A stretch of DNA of 64,000 bases from JACSRF01 sp964504445 (GCA_964504445.1 CAZDEO010000021.1:5616-69615), one strand, 5' to 3'. Shown: positions 38,778-47,956, counted from the first letter of the stretch. Made by a program: numbers and translations. The notes: generated by a model from the sequence alone, not told the origin.

Positions 38778-39350
38778 TTACGGCGCGGCCGCCGGCACCA
38801 AAAAGTCTCCAGCCACCCACCCCTCGGTGCCATCTTCTAGCCGCACCTGCCACCACAGGCGATCTTCCAGCGCGTCGGCTTCTGGCCCGCTCATGACAAA
38901 GAGCAATGACTGCTCAACGGCCGTGGTAATAACCACGTTATTGGTGCTGGGGCCGCCGCGCACCGTCAGCCCAAACTCCCCTGTGCCCTGCACGGCCGCA
39001 TAATACCCCACAGTCACTTCCTCTGGCGCCACGGCAATGTCGGGCGTGGGCACCGGCGTGAAGGTCGGCAGCGTGGTGGGCGTGGGGAATGGCGCCGTGG
39101 CCGAGGCGGTAGGGCTGGGTGGGGCCGTCAGGCGAACAAGTGTGGGATCGGGCAAGGTACCCACATCCAGGGGCGGGCGCAACAAGAAGCTGCGCGCCAA
39201 CAAAAATGCGGCAGCAATGGCGAAGACGGTTACCACAGCCCCCAAACCAAGCCACAGCCATGGTATTGGTTCCCGGCTGGCCTGGTCCCGGTGGCGCGGC
39301 TGTTTTGGGTCAGATTTTCGCGGGTCGGGAGGTACTTGATATCGAGCCAT
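38778..39350 (-). CDS. Membrane-anchored SH3b-like protein
   Basis: A 190-residue protein: charged N-terminus, one membrane helix (about 30-52, WLWLGLGAVVTVFAIAAAFLL), a Thr/Pro-rich external linker (about 75-105), and an SH3b-type domain (about 115-185, LTVRGGPSTNNVVI to WWQVRLEDGTEGWVAGDFL). Bacterial SH3b domains usually bind cell-wall components. It lies downstream of the SpoIIE-type phosphatase on the same strand with a 63-bp gap containing short repeats. Confidence 0.7.
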   Translation of the reverse strand: MARYQVPPDPRKSDPKQPRHRDQASREPIPWLWLGLGAVVTVFAIAAAFLLARSFLLRPPLDVGTLPDPTLVRLTAPPSPTASATAPFPTPTTLPTFTPVPTPDIAVAPEEVTVGYYAAVQGTGEFGLTVRGGPSTNNVVITTAVEQSLLFVMSGPEADALEDRLWWQVRLEDGTEGWVAGDFLVPAAAP

Positions 39351-39413
39351 AGATTCAGCAATTCAGCTTGTCAGCAATTCGGCATAGCGGTGGGATTGAC
39401 AGTAATGGCCTGA

Positions 39414-40667
39414 TTAACCGCCTGGCTGACCGGCTGCCATAATGAGTAAGGTCAAATCGTCAAAATTTGCGGCATTTTGCCGCCATTGGGTCACTTCTGC
39501 AAGGATGAAGCGGATAAGTTCTGGTGCAGAAAGCTGGTGCTGGCTGTGCAGAGCAGCTTTCAGGCGTTCCTGGTCATAATGTTGTCCCTGGGGGTTGACA
39601 GCATCGGTGACGCCGTCGCTGAACAAGACAAGGCGGTCGCCGGGGTAAAGTTGACAGGTATATTCTTCTAATTCTAGGGGATCGAACATGCCCAGGAAAC
39701 GGCCGTCACCCGGCAGAGGGGTAATTGGCTGACCTGGACGCAAGAGCAACGGCCGTTCATGGCCAGCCCGCACGTAACGCAACAGGCCGCTGGGTCGGTG
39801 CAGCACGCCATAAAATGCCGTTACAAATGCAGTGGCGGTTTGCGCCACATTTTGCATGCCCACATGAACAGTCTGGGCTACGGCTGCGGGCGAATATTCA
39901 TGGTGGCTGGCCTGTAAAAACAGGGTGCGCGTAACTGCCATAAACAGCGCCGCATGAAAGCCCTTATCCGCCACGTCCGCAATCAAGATGCCGACGTGCT
40001 CTTCATCCAAAGGAACCACGTCATAAAAATCTCCACCCACGTGGCGCGCGGGCTGCAAGTATGCCGCAAATTGGTATCCGGGGAACTGGGGCAGGTTACC
40101 GGGCAGCAAGTTACGCTGCACCTGGGCTGCCAGTTCTAATTCTTGCTCCAGCCGCTCCTTTTCCACCAGTTTCGCCTGGGCCCTTTGCAAATCGGTGTAA
40201 GCCTGGCGCAGCTCTTCATTTTTCTGCCGCATGTCGGCTATGGCTAACTGGTCCTGTTGGCGCGCCCGTTGCAAAATCTGGCGCATCATCACATAAGCAA
40301 CCACAGGGTTCTCGGTTGTTAACCGGTCAAAGACAGCCTCATCAATTTCTAGCACGGTGGTCTCAGCCAGGGTCAGGCAAGTAGCCATGCGCGGGGAGTC
40401 ATCAATGAGGCCCATTTCGCCAAAATAGTCACCCGGCCCTATGGTGGACAACCAGCGCTCTTCGCCATTTTCAAGCTGTTGCACGACCGCTACTTTGCCA
40501 GAAACAATGATGTAAAAAGCATGGCCTTGCTCTCCCTGGCGGAAAATGGTGGCCTGGGCCGGATAGATTCGGCGCTGGGCCACTTGGCGCATAGCCTCCA
40601 AAGCCCCCTGGTCCAGGCGGTCGCTAAAGGTGCGCTTGATGATGAAGGTAGCGGAAGTATCGGTCAT
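39414..40667 (-). CDS. Cyclic-nucleotide-binding SpoIIE-type phosphatase
   Basis: A 417-residue signalling phosphatase. Residues about 12-135 form a CAP-like cNMP-binding domain (IYPAQATIFRQGEQGHAFYI, GDYFGEMGLIDDSPRMATC). A coiled coil follows (about 135-185). The C-terminal PP2C/SpoIIE domain (about 195-412) has the metal-binding Asp residues in GGDFYDVV, LIADVADKG and VLFSDGVTDA. Such enzymes dephosphorylate anti-anti-sigma factors (STAS proteins), here possibly in response to a cyclic nucleotide. No anti-sigma partner is in the window. It lies 80 bp downstream of polX on the same strand. Confidence 0.9.
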   Translation of the reverse strand: MTDTSATFIIKRTFSDRLDQGALEAMRQVAQRRIYPAQATIFRQGEQGHAFYIIVSGKVAVVQQLENGEERWLSTIGPGDYFGEMGLIDDSPRMATCLTLAETTVLEIDEAVFDRLTTENPVVAYVMMRQILQRARQQDQLAIADMRQKNEELRQAYTDLQRAQAKLVEKERLEQELELAAQVQRNLLPGNLPQFPGYQFAAYLQPARHVGGDFYDVVPLDEEHVGILIADVADKGFHAALFMAVTRTLFLQASHHEYSPAAVAQTVHVGMQNVAQTATAFVTAFYGVLHRPSGLLRYVRAGHERPLLLRPGQPITPLPGDGRFLGMFDPLELEEYTCQLYPGDRLVLFSDGVTDAVNPQGQHYDQERLKAALHSQHQLSAPELIRFILAEVTQWRQNAANFDDLTLLIMAAGQPGG

Positions 40668-40747
40668 AAGGTTAAAGGACGCAGATTAAAGATTATGGGT
40701 TGCCGACGTTGTTAACTGTAACTTGCATTTTGGAAGATGCAATTTTT

Positions 40748-42466
40748 TCAGTTGATGAAGGCCAGGAAACGTTCTATCGGCCAGGTGTTGACGACGTGTT
40801 CGGCTGTCGCCCAACCACGCTGGGCGGTGGCAACGCCATAGTGCAGCAAGTCAAACTGGTCAGCATGGTGGGCGTCGCAGTTAATGGCGATAGGAATGCC
40901 CGACTGGATAGCGCGGCGGGTATGCACGTCATTTAGATCGAGCCGGCGGGGGTTGGCATTGATTTCGAGGATGGTGCCGGTGGACACGGCCGTTGCCAAC
41001 ATCAGGTCCATGTCCAAATCTGCGCCGGAGCGGTCAGGCAGCAGTCGCCCTGTGGGATGGGCAATCATGTCTACGTGGGGGTTGCGCAGGGCGTTGAGCA
41101 GCCGCTGCGTCACCTGTTCGCGCGGCTGGCTGAGGCTGGTGTGCAGGCTGGCAATCACAAAATCCAGCTCTGCCAGCACTTCATCGGGATAATCAAGGGT
41201 GCCATCCGCTTTAATTTCCATCTCTGTGCCGTGCAGCACGCGGAAATCTGGCCCCATTTGGGTGTCAACGGTGCGGACCTCCTCTGCCTGCTGCCGCAGC
41301 CGCTCTACCGTGAGGCCATTGGTAATGCCCAGGCTGGCAGAATGGTCAGTGATGATGATGTAGCGTAAGCCACGCGCTTTGGCCGCCTGCGCCATTTCCA
41401 GCACGCTCAGCTTGCCGTCTGACCAGGTGGTGTGCATGTGCAAATCGCTGATGATGTCGCTCATTTGGACCAGGGCCGGTAAACGGCCGTGCTGGGCCGC
41501 CTCAATTTCGCCCCGGTCTTCGCGCAAGGTGGGCGGAATGAAGGGTAAGCCCAGGGTGGCGTATACGTCCTCTTCCGTGGCGCAGAGAATGTCTGGGCCG
41601 CCATTTTCATGGCTAAAGGCATGCTCGTTGAGGCTGAGGCCCCGTTTTAGGGCCAGTTCGCGCAGGCGCACATTGTGCTCTTTGCTGCCGGTGAAGTAGG
41701 AAAGCAGTGTGCCCCAGCGTTCGGCGGGCAGCACGCGCAAATCTACCCCCAAGCCATTGTGCAGCACAATGCGGGATTTGGTGGAACCGCGGGCAGGCAC
41801 AGACTCCACGTTGGGCAAGCTGCAAAAATGTTCCATGACGGGTGCAGGATCGACGGCAGCTACCAACAGGTCAACGTCGCCAATGGTTTCTTTCATGCGG
41901 CGCAGGGAACCGGCTACGGCCGTTTGCGTGACGCCGGGTATTTGGGTCAGTTCGGCCAGGATTTCCTGGGCAAGGGGCCAGGCGACACCCAAGGGGGTGC
42001 GGTCGTCGCCATGACGGGCCAGGGCTTCGATGGCGGCGAGAATGCGGGCTTCGCTTTTGACGCCCATGCGCGGTAGACCGCGAAGTTTACCAGCGCGGGC
42101 AACGGCCGTTAATTCGTCTAAGTTGGTGACGCCTAACTCTTCGTAAACCTGTTTCACGCGTTTGGGACCTAACCCCTCCACGCGCAGCAGATCGACCAGG
42201 GAAGGCGGCACGTCTTGGGCCAGGCGTTCGTAAAATTCTAGCTTGCCGGTGGTAAGCATTTCCACGATTTTGTCAGCCAGGGTGGCGCCAATGCCGGGAA
42301 TGTCGGTCAATGACTCTTCAGCATGAACTTGATTGACGTCGCGCCCCAGGTCGCGCAAGCTTTCGGCAGCTTTTTGGTAGGCCAGAATACGGTGGATGCT
42401 ATCACCACGGATGGCGAGCATCTGCGCTACGGTGTCGAACATGTCGGCGATGTCTCGATTTCTCAT
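40748..42466 (-). CDS. polX: Family X DNA polymerase with PHP domain
   Basis: A 572-residue PolX for gap filling in base-excision repair, with a PHP 3'-5' exonuclease/AP-site domain. The polymerase part (about 1-310) has helix-hairpin-helix motifs (DIPGIGATLADKI, VEGLGPKRV) and the nucleotidyl-transfer motif AGSLRRMKETIGDVDLLV, with a third acidic residue in VDLRVL. The PHP part (about 335-572) shows DLHMHTTWSDG, IITDHS, HGTEMEI, SLHTS, AHPTGR and NCDAHH. ATG 42466 (MRNRDIADMF) is the family start. TATAAT ends 6 bp upstream with no Shine-Dalgarno, so the mRNA may be leaderless. Confidence 0.93.
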   Translation of the reverse strand: MRNRDIADMFDTVAQMLAIRGDSIHRILAYQKAAESLRDLGRDVNQVHAEESLTDIPGIGATLADKIVEMLTTGKLEFYERLAQDVPPSLVDLLRVEGLGPKRVKQVYEELGVTNLDELTAVARAGKLRGLPRMGVKSEARILAAIEALARHGDDRTPLGVAWPLAQEILAELTQIPGVTQTAVAGSLRRMKETIGDVDLLVAAVDPAPVMEHFCSLPNVESVPARGSTKSRIVLHNGLGVDLRVLPAERWGTLLSYFTGSKEHNVRLRELALKRGLSLNEHAFSHENGGPDILCATEEDVYATLGLPFIPPTLREDRGEIEAAQHGRLPALVQMSDIISDLHMHTTWSDGKLSVLEMAQAAKARGLRYIIITDHSASLGITNGLTVERLRQQAEEVRTVDTQMGPDFRVLHGTEMEIKADGTLDYPDEVLAELDFVIASLHTSLSQPREQVTQRLLNALRNPHVDMIAHPTGRLLPDRSGADLDMDLMLATAVSTGTILEINANPRRLDLNDVHTRRAIQSGIPIAINCDAHHADQFDLLHYGVATAQRGWATAEHVVNTWPIERFLAFIN

Positions 42467-42472
42467 GGGGAG

Positions 42473-42478
42473 ATTATA
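42473..42478 (-). promoter_or_regulatory. -10 element abutting the polX start
   Basis: On the minus strand TATAAT ends 6 bp before ATG 42466, so transcription would start at or within a base or two of the start codon. The -35 (TGCCAG at 17 bp) is weak. Confidence 0.4.
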
Positions 42479-42534
42479 CTTGGAAACGGCCGTTGCTGGC
42501 ACCTGCTCTTGTAACAACCGCATTAAACAGTCTA

Positions 42535-42563
42535 TTGTCACCAATTTGTCATCATGCTAATAT
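42535..42563 (+). promoter_or_regulatory. Promoter of the ABC importer operon
   Basis: TTGTCA (42535-42540), 17-bp spacer, TAATAT (42558-42563), 75 bp upstream of the binding protein start. The start has a strong AAGGAAGGAG ribosome-binding site (42620s). Confidence 0.5.
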
Positions 42564-42637
42564 TATCTCCTAGGAGAGTACACCACAGCGAACATCACAG
42601 CATTTAATTTATCTTCATTAAAGGAAGGAGAAGAAAC

Positions 42638-44365
42638 ATGAAGAAATGGTCCCTGTTACTTGTTTTGCTTCTTGCGGTAGGCATGATTTTGGTAGCCTGC
42701 GGCGGAGGCGGAACCAATACAGCCGAAGAACCGGCTGTTTCGGAGCCAGCGGCTGAGGAACCGGCTGCGGAAGAGCCGGCTGCGGAAGAACCCATGGCAG
42801 CGTTTGAGCCCATGATGGTTGCTGCAGAAAATTGCGACTATGGCGGTAAGATTTCCTCCATAGAAGCGGTTGATGCCTTGACGGTACGCTTTAATCTATG
42901 CAAGCCCGACCCGGCATTCCTGGCGAAGATTGCGTTTGTGCCTTTTGGCATTCAGCCCCAAGAGTGGCTGGAAGCGACCGGTGGAACGGGTGAGTTACTG
43001 GAAAAACCCATCGGCACCGGTCCTTACATGGTGCAGCAATGGGTTCGTGGTGATCAAATTGTCTTCCAGCGATTTGACGATTATTGGGGTGAAGCTGCTC
43101 CGGCAGCAACGGCCGTGCTGCGGTGGAATCAGGAAGGCGCAGCCCGCCTAGTAGAACTGCAAGCCGGTACGGTGGATTACATCACCAACGTCAGTCCCGA
43201 TGACTTTGAAACCGTAGAAAGCGACCCCAACCTGGTTCTCATCCCCGATAAAAACCCCAACATCCTCTACCTAGGCTTTACCAACACCTTTGAACCCTGG
43301 AGCAACCTGCAAGTGCGCCAGGCACTAGCCATGGGCATTGACCGCCAGCGTATTGTTGACAACTTCTTCCCCGAAGGTTCAGAAGTTGCCAACTACTTCA
43401 CTCCCTGCACCATCCCCAACGGCTGTGACGGTGAACCCTGGTATGAATTTAACCTGGAAGAAGCCAACGCGATGTTGGACGAAGCCGGGTACCCACGGGA
43501 TGAGAATGGCGTGCGCTTCACCACTTCCATTTACTATCGAGATGTATTCCGCGTTTACCTGCCGGAACCCAACATTGTTGCCGTAGAATTCCAAACCCAG
43601 TTGCGCGATAACTTGGGGATTGAAGCCCAGGTTGTGGTGATGGAATCTGGAGAGTTCATTGCGGAATCCACGGACGGCCGTTTGGATGGTTTGTACCTGT
43701 TGGGCTGGGGCGCTGACTACCCCCACGTCACCAACTTCCTCGATTTCCACTTTGGCGCCGCGAACCCACAATTTGGCAATCCCCATCCGGAAATCTACAA
43801 TCTGCTAGAGGAAGGTTCTCAAATTGCCGACCCTGACGAGGCCCAAGAGATTTACACCCAGGCCAACAATGCCATCCGTGAATTGGTGCCCATGGTGCCC
43901 ATTGCTCATGGTGCGTCGGCCAATGCGGCGTTAGCCAGCCTGAATGGCGCCTACGTGCCCCCCTTTGGCGCAGCCCAGTTCTACAAGATGGATCCGGGCA
44001 AGGACACGCTGGTCTTTATGCAAAACAATGAGCCAATTAGCCTGTTCTGTGCGGACGAAACCGACGGGGAATCGTTACGGCCGTGCCAGCAAGTTCTCGA
44101 ATCTCTGCTTGAGTACGCCGACGACTCCGGCGAAACCGTTCCCGAACTAGCCACCTCTTGCGAAAGCAACGATGACGCCACCGTATGGACCTGCTACTTG
44201 CGGGAGGGCGTCAAATTCCACGATGGCTCAGACCTGGATGCCAACGACGTCGTATTCACCTGGGCCGTCGGCATCGACGCGGCCAATCCTCTGCATGTAG
44301 GCAACACCGGTGGGTTTGATTACTTCTCTTACCTCTGGGATGGCCTAATGAATGCCGGAGAGTAA
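42638..44365 (+). CDS. Circularly permuted family-5 substrate-binding lipoprotein
   Basis: A 575-residue lipoprotein (lipobox LVAC, Cys21) with a repeated AAEEP linker to about residue 55. The first mature segment, GGKISSIEAVDALTVRFNLC, normally sits near residue 170 in family-5 peptide-binding proteins. It is followed by the usual middle and C-terminal parts (IGTGPYMVQQW, QVRQALAMGIDRQ, LLGWGADYP). From about residue 456 the chain continues with what is normally the N-terminal part: DTLVFMQNNEPISL, VLESLLEY, REGVKFHDGSDLDANDVVFTW, HVGNTGGFDYFSYLW. All parts are present once, in permuted order. It delivers peptides or sugars to the two permeases downstream. Confidence 0.9.
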   Translation: MKKWSLLLVLLLAVGMILVACGGGGTNTAEEPAVSEPAAEEPAAEEPAAEEPMAAFEPMMVAAENCDYGGKISSIEAVDALTVRFNLCKPDPAFLAKIAFVPFGIQPQEWLEATGGTGELLEKPIGTGPYMVQQWVRGDQIVFQRFDDYWGEAAPAATAVLRWNQEGAARLVELQAGTVDYITNVSPDDFETVESDPNLVLIPDKNPNILYLGFTNTFEPWSNLQVRQALAMGIDRQRIVDNFFPEGSEVANYFTPCTIPNGCDGEPWYEFNLEEANAMLDEAGYPRDENGVRFTTSIYYRDVFRVYLPEPNIVAVEFQTQLRDNLGIEAQVVVMESGEFIAESTDGRLDGLYLLGWGADYPHVTNFLDFHFGAANPQFGNPHPEIYNLLEEGSQIADPDEAQEIYTQANNAIRELVPMVPIAHGASANAALASLNGAYVPPFGAAQFYKMDPGKDTLVFMQNNEPISLFCADETDGESLRPCQQVLESLLEYADDSGETVPELATSCESNDDATVWTCYLREGVKFHDGSDLDANDVVFTWAVGIDAANPLHVGNTGGFDYFSYLWDGLMNAGE

Positions 44366-44403
44366 CCGCAAGTCCGTGGGTACTATCCACCAGTAAGTAG
44401 TCC

Positions 44404-44449
44404 AGATACCGGCTGGCTTTGCGTACAGCTTTCAAGCCAGCCGGTATCT
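44404..44449 (+). terminator. Intercistronic 16-bp hairpin after the binding protein gene
   Basis: AGATACCGGCTGGCTT (44404-44419) pairs perfectly with AAGCCAGCCGGTATCT (44434-44449), loop 14 nt, no T-run. Such hairpins stabilise the upstream message and lower permease expression relative to the binding protein. Confidence 0.7.
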
Positions 44450-44515
44450 TACATAAAAGAAGCTCCACCCCTTTTCGCCCAAAAGGCATCCTTAATAAAT
44501 TTAGCGGACATTCCT

Positions 44516-45601
44516 ATGGTTCAATACACGATACGCCGGTTACTTTTAGCAATCCCCGTTCTCTTCGCTGTATTAGTGATCACATTTATCCTTGCCCGTT
44601 CTATTCCAGGGGATCCATGTAAGGCAATTCTGGGGGAAAAAGCCACACAGGCTACTTGTGAAGTATTTATTGAAAATCATGGATTGAACGAACCCATTCC
44701 CGTTCAATTCGGCATTTTCATGCGCAATTTATTGCTGCATGGAGACCTGGGGGAATCAATTCGTTTTAGCCGACCAGTTTCCATCATCCTCATTGAGCGC
44801 CTGCCCATGACAATTGAACTGGGCGTAGCCGCGATGATATTAGCCATTGCGATAGGTATGCCAGCCGGAATTCTTTCGGCTGTAAGGCGCAATTCACCCG
44901 TAGACGTTTTCACCATGATTGGCGCCAATATTGGCGTTTCAATTCCCGTGTTTTTTTTAGGGTTAATGCTAATCTACCTCTTTGCTGTTACCCTACGAGA
45001 CACGCCTTTTGTCATGCCTCCTTCAGGCCGCATAACCGCCGGCCTGTCCCCTGTGCCTTTTTACGAGGTTTTTGACTGGTCCGTCAGCCAGGATGAATCT
45101 ATCAAATTCCATTTATACAAGTTCATTGCCAATCATTACATTTTTAATGCGCTTATTACCCAGGATTGGAAAGTATTTGGGGATGCAATTCGGCACCTTA
45201 TTTTGCCAGCTGTGGCGTTGAGTACCATTCCAACGTCTATTATTGCGCGAATCACGCGCTCCAGCATGCTAGAAGTAATCGGCTTGGACTACATACGTAC
45301 GGCGCGAGCGAAAGGCGTATCGCGCTTTAAAGTTATCTTTAAACATGCCCTGCGCAATGCGCTCCTCCCAGTTGTCACCATTATTGGTTTGCAGTTAGGC
45401 ACAATTTTTAGTGGTGCTGTTTTAACCGAAACCATTTTTGGGTTGGCGGGTGTAGGGCGCAGTATCGTTGAGGCCATCTTGTCCCGAGACTTTCCTGTTT
45501 TGCAAGGTTTTGTGATAGTTATTGCCGCCATTTATGTCTTGTTTAACTTTTTAGTCGATGTATCGTATGCATTTCTTGATCCGCGTATTCGCTTAGACTA
45601 A
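44516..45601 (+). CDS. Dipeptide-type ABC permease (DppB-like)
   Basis: A 361-residue inner-membrane permease with six predicted helices. The start YTIRRLLLAIPVLFAVLVITF and GDPCKAILGEKA are typical of DppB/OppB. The EAA loop that contacts the ATPase is near residue 265 (DYIRTARAKGVSRFKVIFKHALRNA). It has a longer loop between helices three and four (about 165-215) than most DppB proteins. No clear ribosome-binding site precedes the ATG. The gene and its DppC partner contain no ACGGCCGT octamer. Confidence 0.9.
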   Translation: MVQYTIRRLLLAIPVLFAVLVITFILARSIPGDPCKAILGEKATQATCEVFIENHGLNEPIPVQFGIFMRNLLLHGDLGESIRFSRPVSIILIERLPMTIELGVAAMILAIAIGMPAGILSAVRRNSPVDVFTMIGANIGVSIPVFFLGLMLIYLFAVTLRDTPFVMPPSGRITAGLSPVPFYEVFDWSVSQDESIKFHLYKFIANHYIFNALITQDWKVFGDAIRHLILPAVALSTIPTSIIARITRSSMLEVIGLDYIRTARAKGVSRFKVIFKHALRNALLPVVTIIGLQLGTIFSGAVLTETIFGLAGVGRSIVEAILSRDFPVLQGFVIVIAAIYVLFNFLVDVSYAFLDPRIRLD

Positions 45602-45659
45602 CCTGATGCGTCAGTAATCCAGCAGTTGGGCGCGCCATTAACGAAAAATAGAGTTTGTT

Positions 45660-46616
45660 ATGTCAACAGTTGTGGAAATTCCTAGCGACAATGTAGCAGA
45701 TATTCGGGACTATCGCTCTAATAGCCTGTGGCGGTTGACATTACGTCGGTTATTCCGGCAGAGATCGGCACAAGTTGGGCTGCTTATTTTAGGAATATTG
45801 GCGATTTTTGCGCTTTTTGCGGAAGTTATCGCCCCTTACGATCCAACGCAAAGCCTCATCGGTATAGAAGACATCAAAAAACGCACGGGACCCTGCATTC
45901 ACCTGCTGGGCTGCCCAGAGGATGAGCCGCAACATATTTTAGGTGTTGATGGGAATGTACGTGACGTTTTTAGCCGCATCATCTTTGGTACGCGGGTATC
46001 ATTGCAAATTGGTTTTACTGTTGTGTTGATTGCAGCTACATCGGGCACGCTGCTGGGTGCTTTTGCGGGCTATGCGGGAGGTTGGGTTGATAATGTGATC
46101 ATGCGCATCATGGACATTGTTTTGGCATTCCCCTTTTTTTTGCTAGCCATTTCAATTGTTTTTGTGCTGCAAGAGCGTAGTTTAACGAACGCAATGCTGG
46201 CGGTAGCCATTGTGAGCATTCCAAGTTATGCTCGGGTGATCCGCTCGACGGTTATCTCGGTGCGTGAAGCAGATTTTGTGGAGGCCTCCCGCGCCATTGG
46301 GGCCAGCCATTTTCAGATTTTGTTTGGTCGAATTTTGCCCAATGCCCTGCCCCCCTTGATTGTTTTAGCGACATTGGGTTTTGCTACGGCAATTTTAGAT
46401 ACGGCAGCTTTGTCATTTTTAGGATTGGGGGCACAGGAGCCAACCCCTGAATGGGGAACTATGTTGGGTCGGGAAAGAAACCAGTTGTTCAGTGCCCCTC
46501 ACCTTGTTTTTGCGCCGGGAGTCGCAATTTCGCTTACCGTGTTGGCTTTTAATCTATTGGGCGATGGGCTGCGCGATGCCCTGGATCCCCGGCTTGCCAA
46601 TATTGCCAAGAATTAG
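45660..46616 (+). CDS. Dipeptide-type ABC permease (DppC-like)
   Basis: A 318-residue inner-membrane permease, second half of the channel. The N-terminal signature segment includes LFRQRSAQVGLLILGILAIF and PYDPTQ; the HILGVDGNVRDVFSRIIFGTRVSL segment and the EAA loop FVEASRAIGASHFQILFGRI are diagnostic. It lies 58 bp after the DppB-like gene. No DppD/DppF ATPase genes follow, so the ATPases must be encoded elsewhere and may be shared with other importers. Confidence 0.9.
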   Translation: MSTVVEIPSDNVADIRDYRSNSLWRLTLRRLFRQRSAQVGLLILGILAIFALFAEVIAPYDPTQSLIGIEDIKKRTGPCIHLLGCPEDEPQHILGVDGNVRDVFSRIIFGTRVSLQIGFTVVLIAATSGTLLGAFAGYAGGWVDNVIMRIMDIVLAFPFFLLAISIVFVLQERSLTNAMLAVAIVSIPSYARVIRSTVISVREADFVEASRAIGASHFQILFGRILPNALPPLIVLATLGFATAILDTAALSFLGLGAQEPTPEWGTMLGRERNQLFSAPHLVFAPGVAISLTVLAFNLLGDGLRDALDPRLANIAKN

Positions 46617-46647
46617 CTGTGTGCTAAAAATAAATGATTGACATGAC

Positions 46648-46675
46648 TTGACTCAACATTATGCGAAATTATAAT
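46648..46675 (+). promoter_or_regulatory. Promoter overlapping the longest start of the SLT-M23 gene
   Basis: TTGACT (46648-46653), 16-bp spacer, TATAAT (46670-46675). It overlaps the ATG at 46661 and so favours ATG 46685 as the true start, with a leaderless or nearly leaderless mRNA. Confidence 0.55.
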
Positions 46676-46684
46676 GTGAGTGTT

Positions 46685-47956
46685 ATGTCATCAACAATGA
46701 AGGCTTTTGCTTGGCTGCAAACGTGGGTGCAGCTTGAATTGGCGCCTGCTCTGGGCCTTGAACCGCGTTTGTTGGCGGTGGGTATCTTGCGTGGGGTGTA
46801 TGATACTTTGTTGTTGGTGTTGTTGGGATTGGGGTTATTAACAGGTGGAAGCTTGTATATGCGTGGGCAGTATGCGCTGCCCAATAGTGTGCAATTAATG
46901 GCTGTCAAATGGGCACCTGTGGCCAATGCCATTGGGCGTCAGGTCGATATTCCACGGGAAGTTCCGCTGGTGCTATGGTTTAAAGAAAACAGTATGCGCG
47001 CGGAGAATCCGGCCAATTGTGTGGGCATTATGGGCACTTATGATTTGGTGCGATCCGGTGAACGGCCGTGCTTCACGCCTGGCCCCATATCTGATCTGGA
47101 GGTGCGAGAGCAACTGTTAATTGGCGCCCAAGAATTCAAAAAGCGTTGCCCCGAGATTACCTACCAAACTCAAAGCCCCAACACCCTGAAGCGGTGCTAT
47201 TTGGCCTACAATGCGGGTACCGGCGCAGCCAACCGCCTTAATCCCGAGCAGTCTGCCTACGTTATGAATAATTACAATGCGGCATACCAAAATATGGTTT
47301 ATTCTGATGTTGAGTTGGGAACCGTGCGCGTCACTTCTTTGGGGGCATGGCCAACGCACCTGGCAGTACAAAGCCTTATCATTTCCCAGCTGGATGAAGA
47401 AGAACGGCCGTTATCTATTGCCCTTTTAGACGCGAGTACCCGTATTACAGATAGCCTCTATGAAAAATTAATCACCTGGCGTTGGGAAACATCCGATGAT
47501 AACCAGCAACTTCAGTTTTCTCAGACGCGCAATCTAGAGCATCAAACTTGCCTTGCCTCTCCGCACCTTCTGGGTCGTCCATCATTGCGTCCCAGATTTA
47601 ACCCCATTGCCGAAAATCCTATTTTGACGCAAGATGTTCATGGATGTTCATACAACCTCCCTGGCATAGACATCAGTAGCGAAAATAGCACAGCCCTCTT
47701 GCAGGCCCCTATGCCGGGCGAGGTTACCACTTACACAGATCGTTGGTACAATAGCACTATTCGCATTGAAAATGAGGAGTGGATAATATGGTTGTTGCAC
47801 CCTCGCTCTTATATCGTTAAAGAAGGATTTGTGGAAATTGGACAAGCTGTTGGTGTTATGGGCGCGGTAGGATTTGCTACAGGCCCCCATGTTCATTACT
47901 CAATTTACGATAAGATAAACGAAACCTTCGTTGATCCCAGACACTTTTTACCTTAA
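46685..47956 (+). CDS. Membrane-anchored lytic transglycosylase-like plus M23 peptidase-like protein
   Basis: About 423 residues. A membrane helix (about 35-55) is followed by a lysozyme-like SLT domain (about 85-200) with a candidate catalytic Glu in LVLWFKENSM and the family CYLAYNAGTGAANRL motif. The C-terminal 100 residues are an M23/LytM domain: GIDIS (metal Asp), LLHPRSY, and TGPHVHYSIYD (HxH). The first metal His of the HxGxD box is missing (LPGID), so the peptidase may be inactive or structural. ATG 46685 is chosen because a promoter overlaps the upstream ATG. It heads a three-gene envelope operon. Confidence 0.78.
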   Translation: MSSTMKAFAWLQTWVQLELAPALGLEPRLLAVGILRGVYDTLLLVLLGLGLLTGGSLYMRGQYALPNSVQLMAVKWAPVANAIGRQVDIPREVPLVLWFKENSMRAENPANCVGIMGTYDLVRSGERPCFTPGPISDLEVREQLLIGAQEFKKRCPEITYQTQSPNTLKRCYLAYNAGTGAANRLNPEQSAYVMNNYNAAYQNMVYSDVELGTVRVTSLGAWPTHLAVQSLIISQLDEEERPLSIALLDASTRITDSLYEKLITWRWETSDDNQQLQFSQTRNLEHQTCLASPHLLGRPSLRPRFNPIAENPILTQDVHGCSYNLPGIDISSENSTALLQAPMPGEVTTYTDRWYNSTIRIENEEWIIWLLHPRSYIVKEGFVEIGQAVGVMGAVGFATGPHVHYSIYDKINETFVDPRHFLP

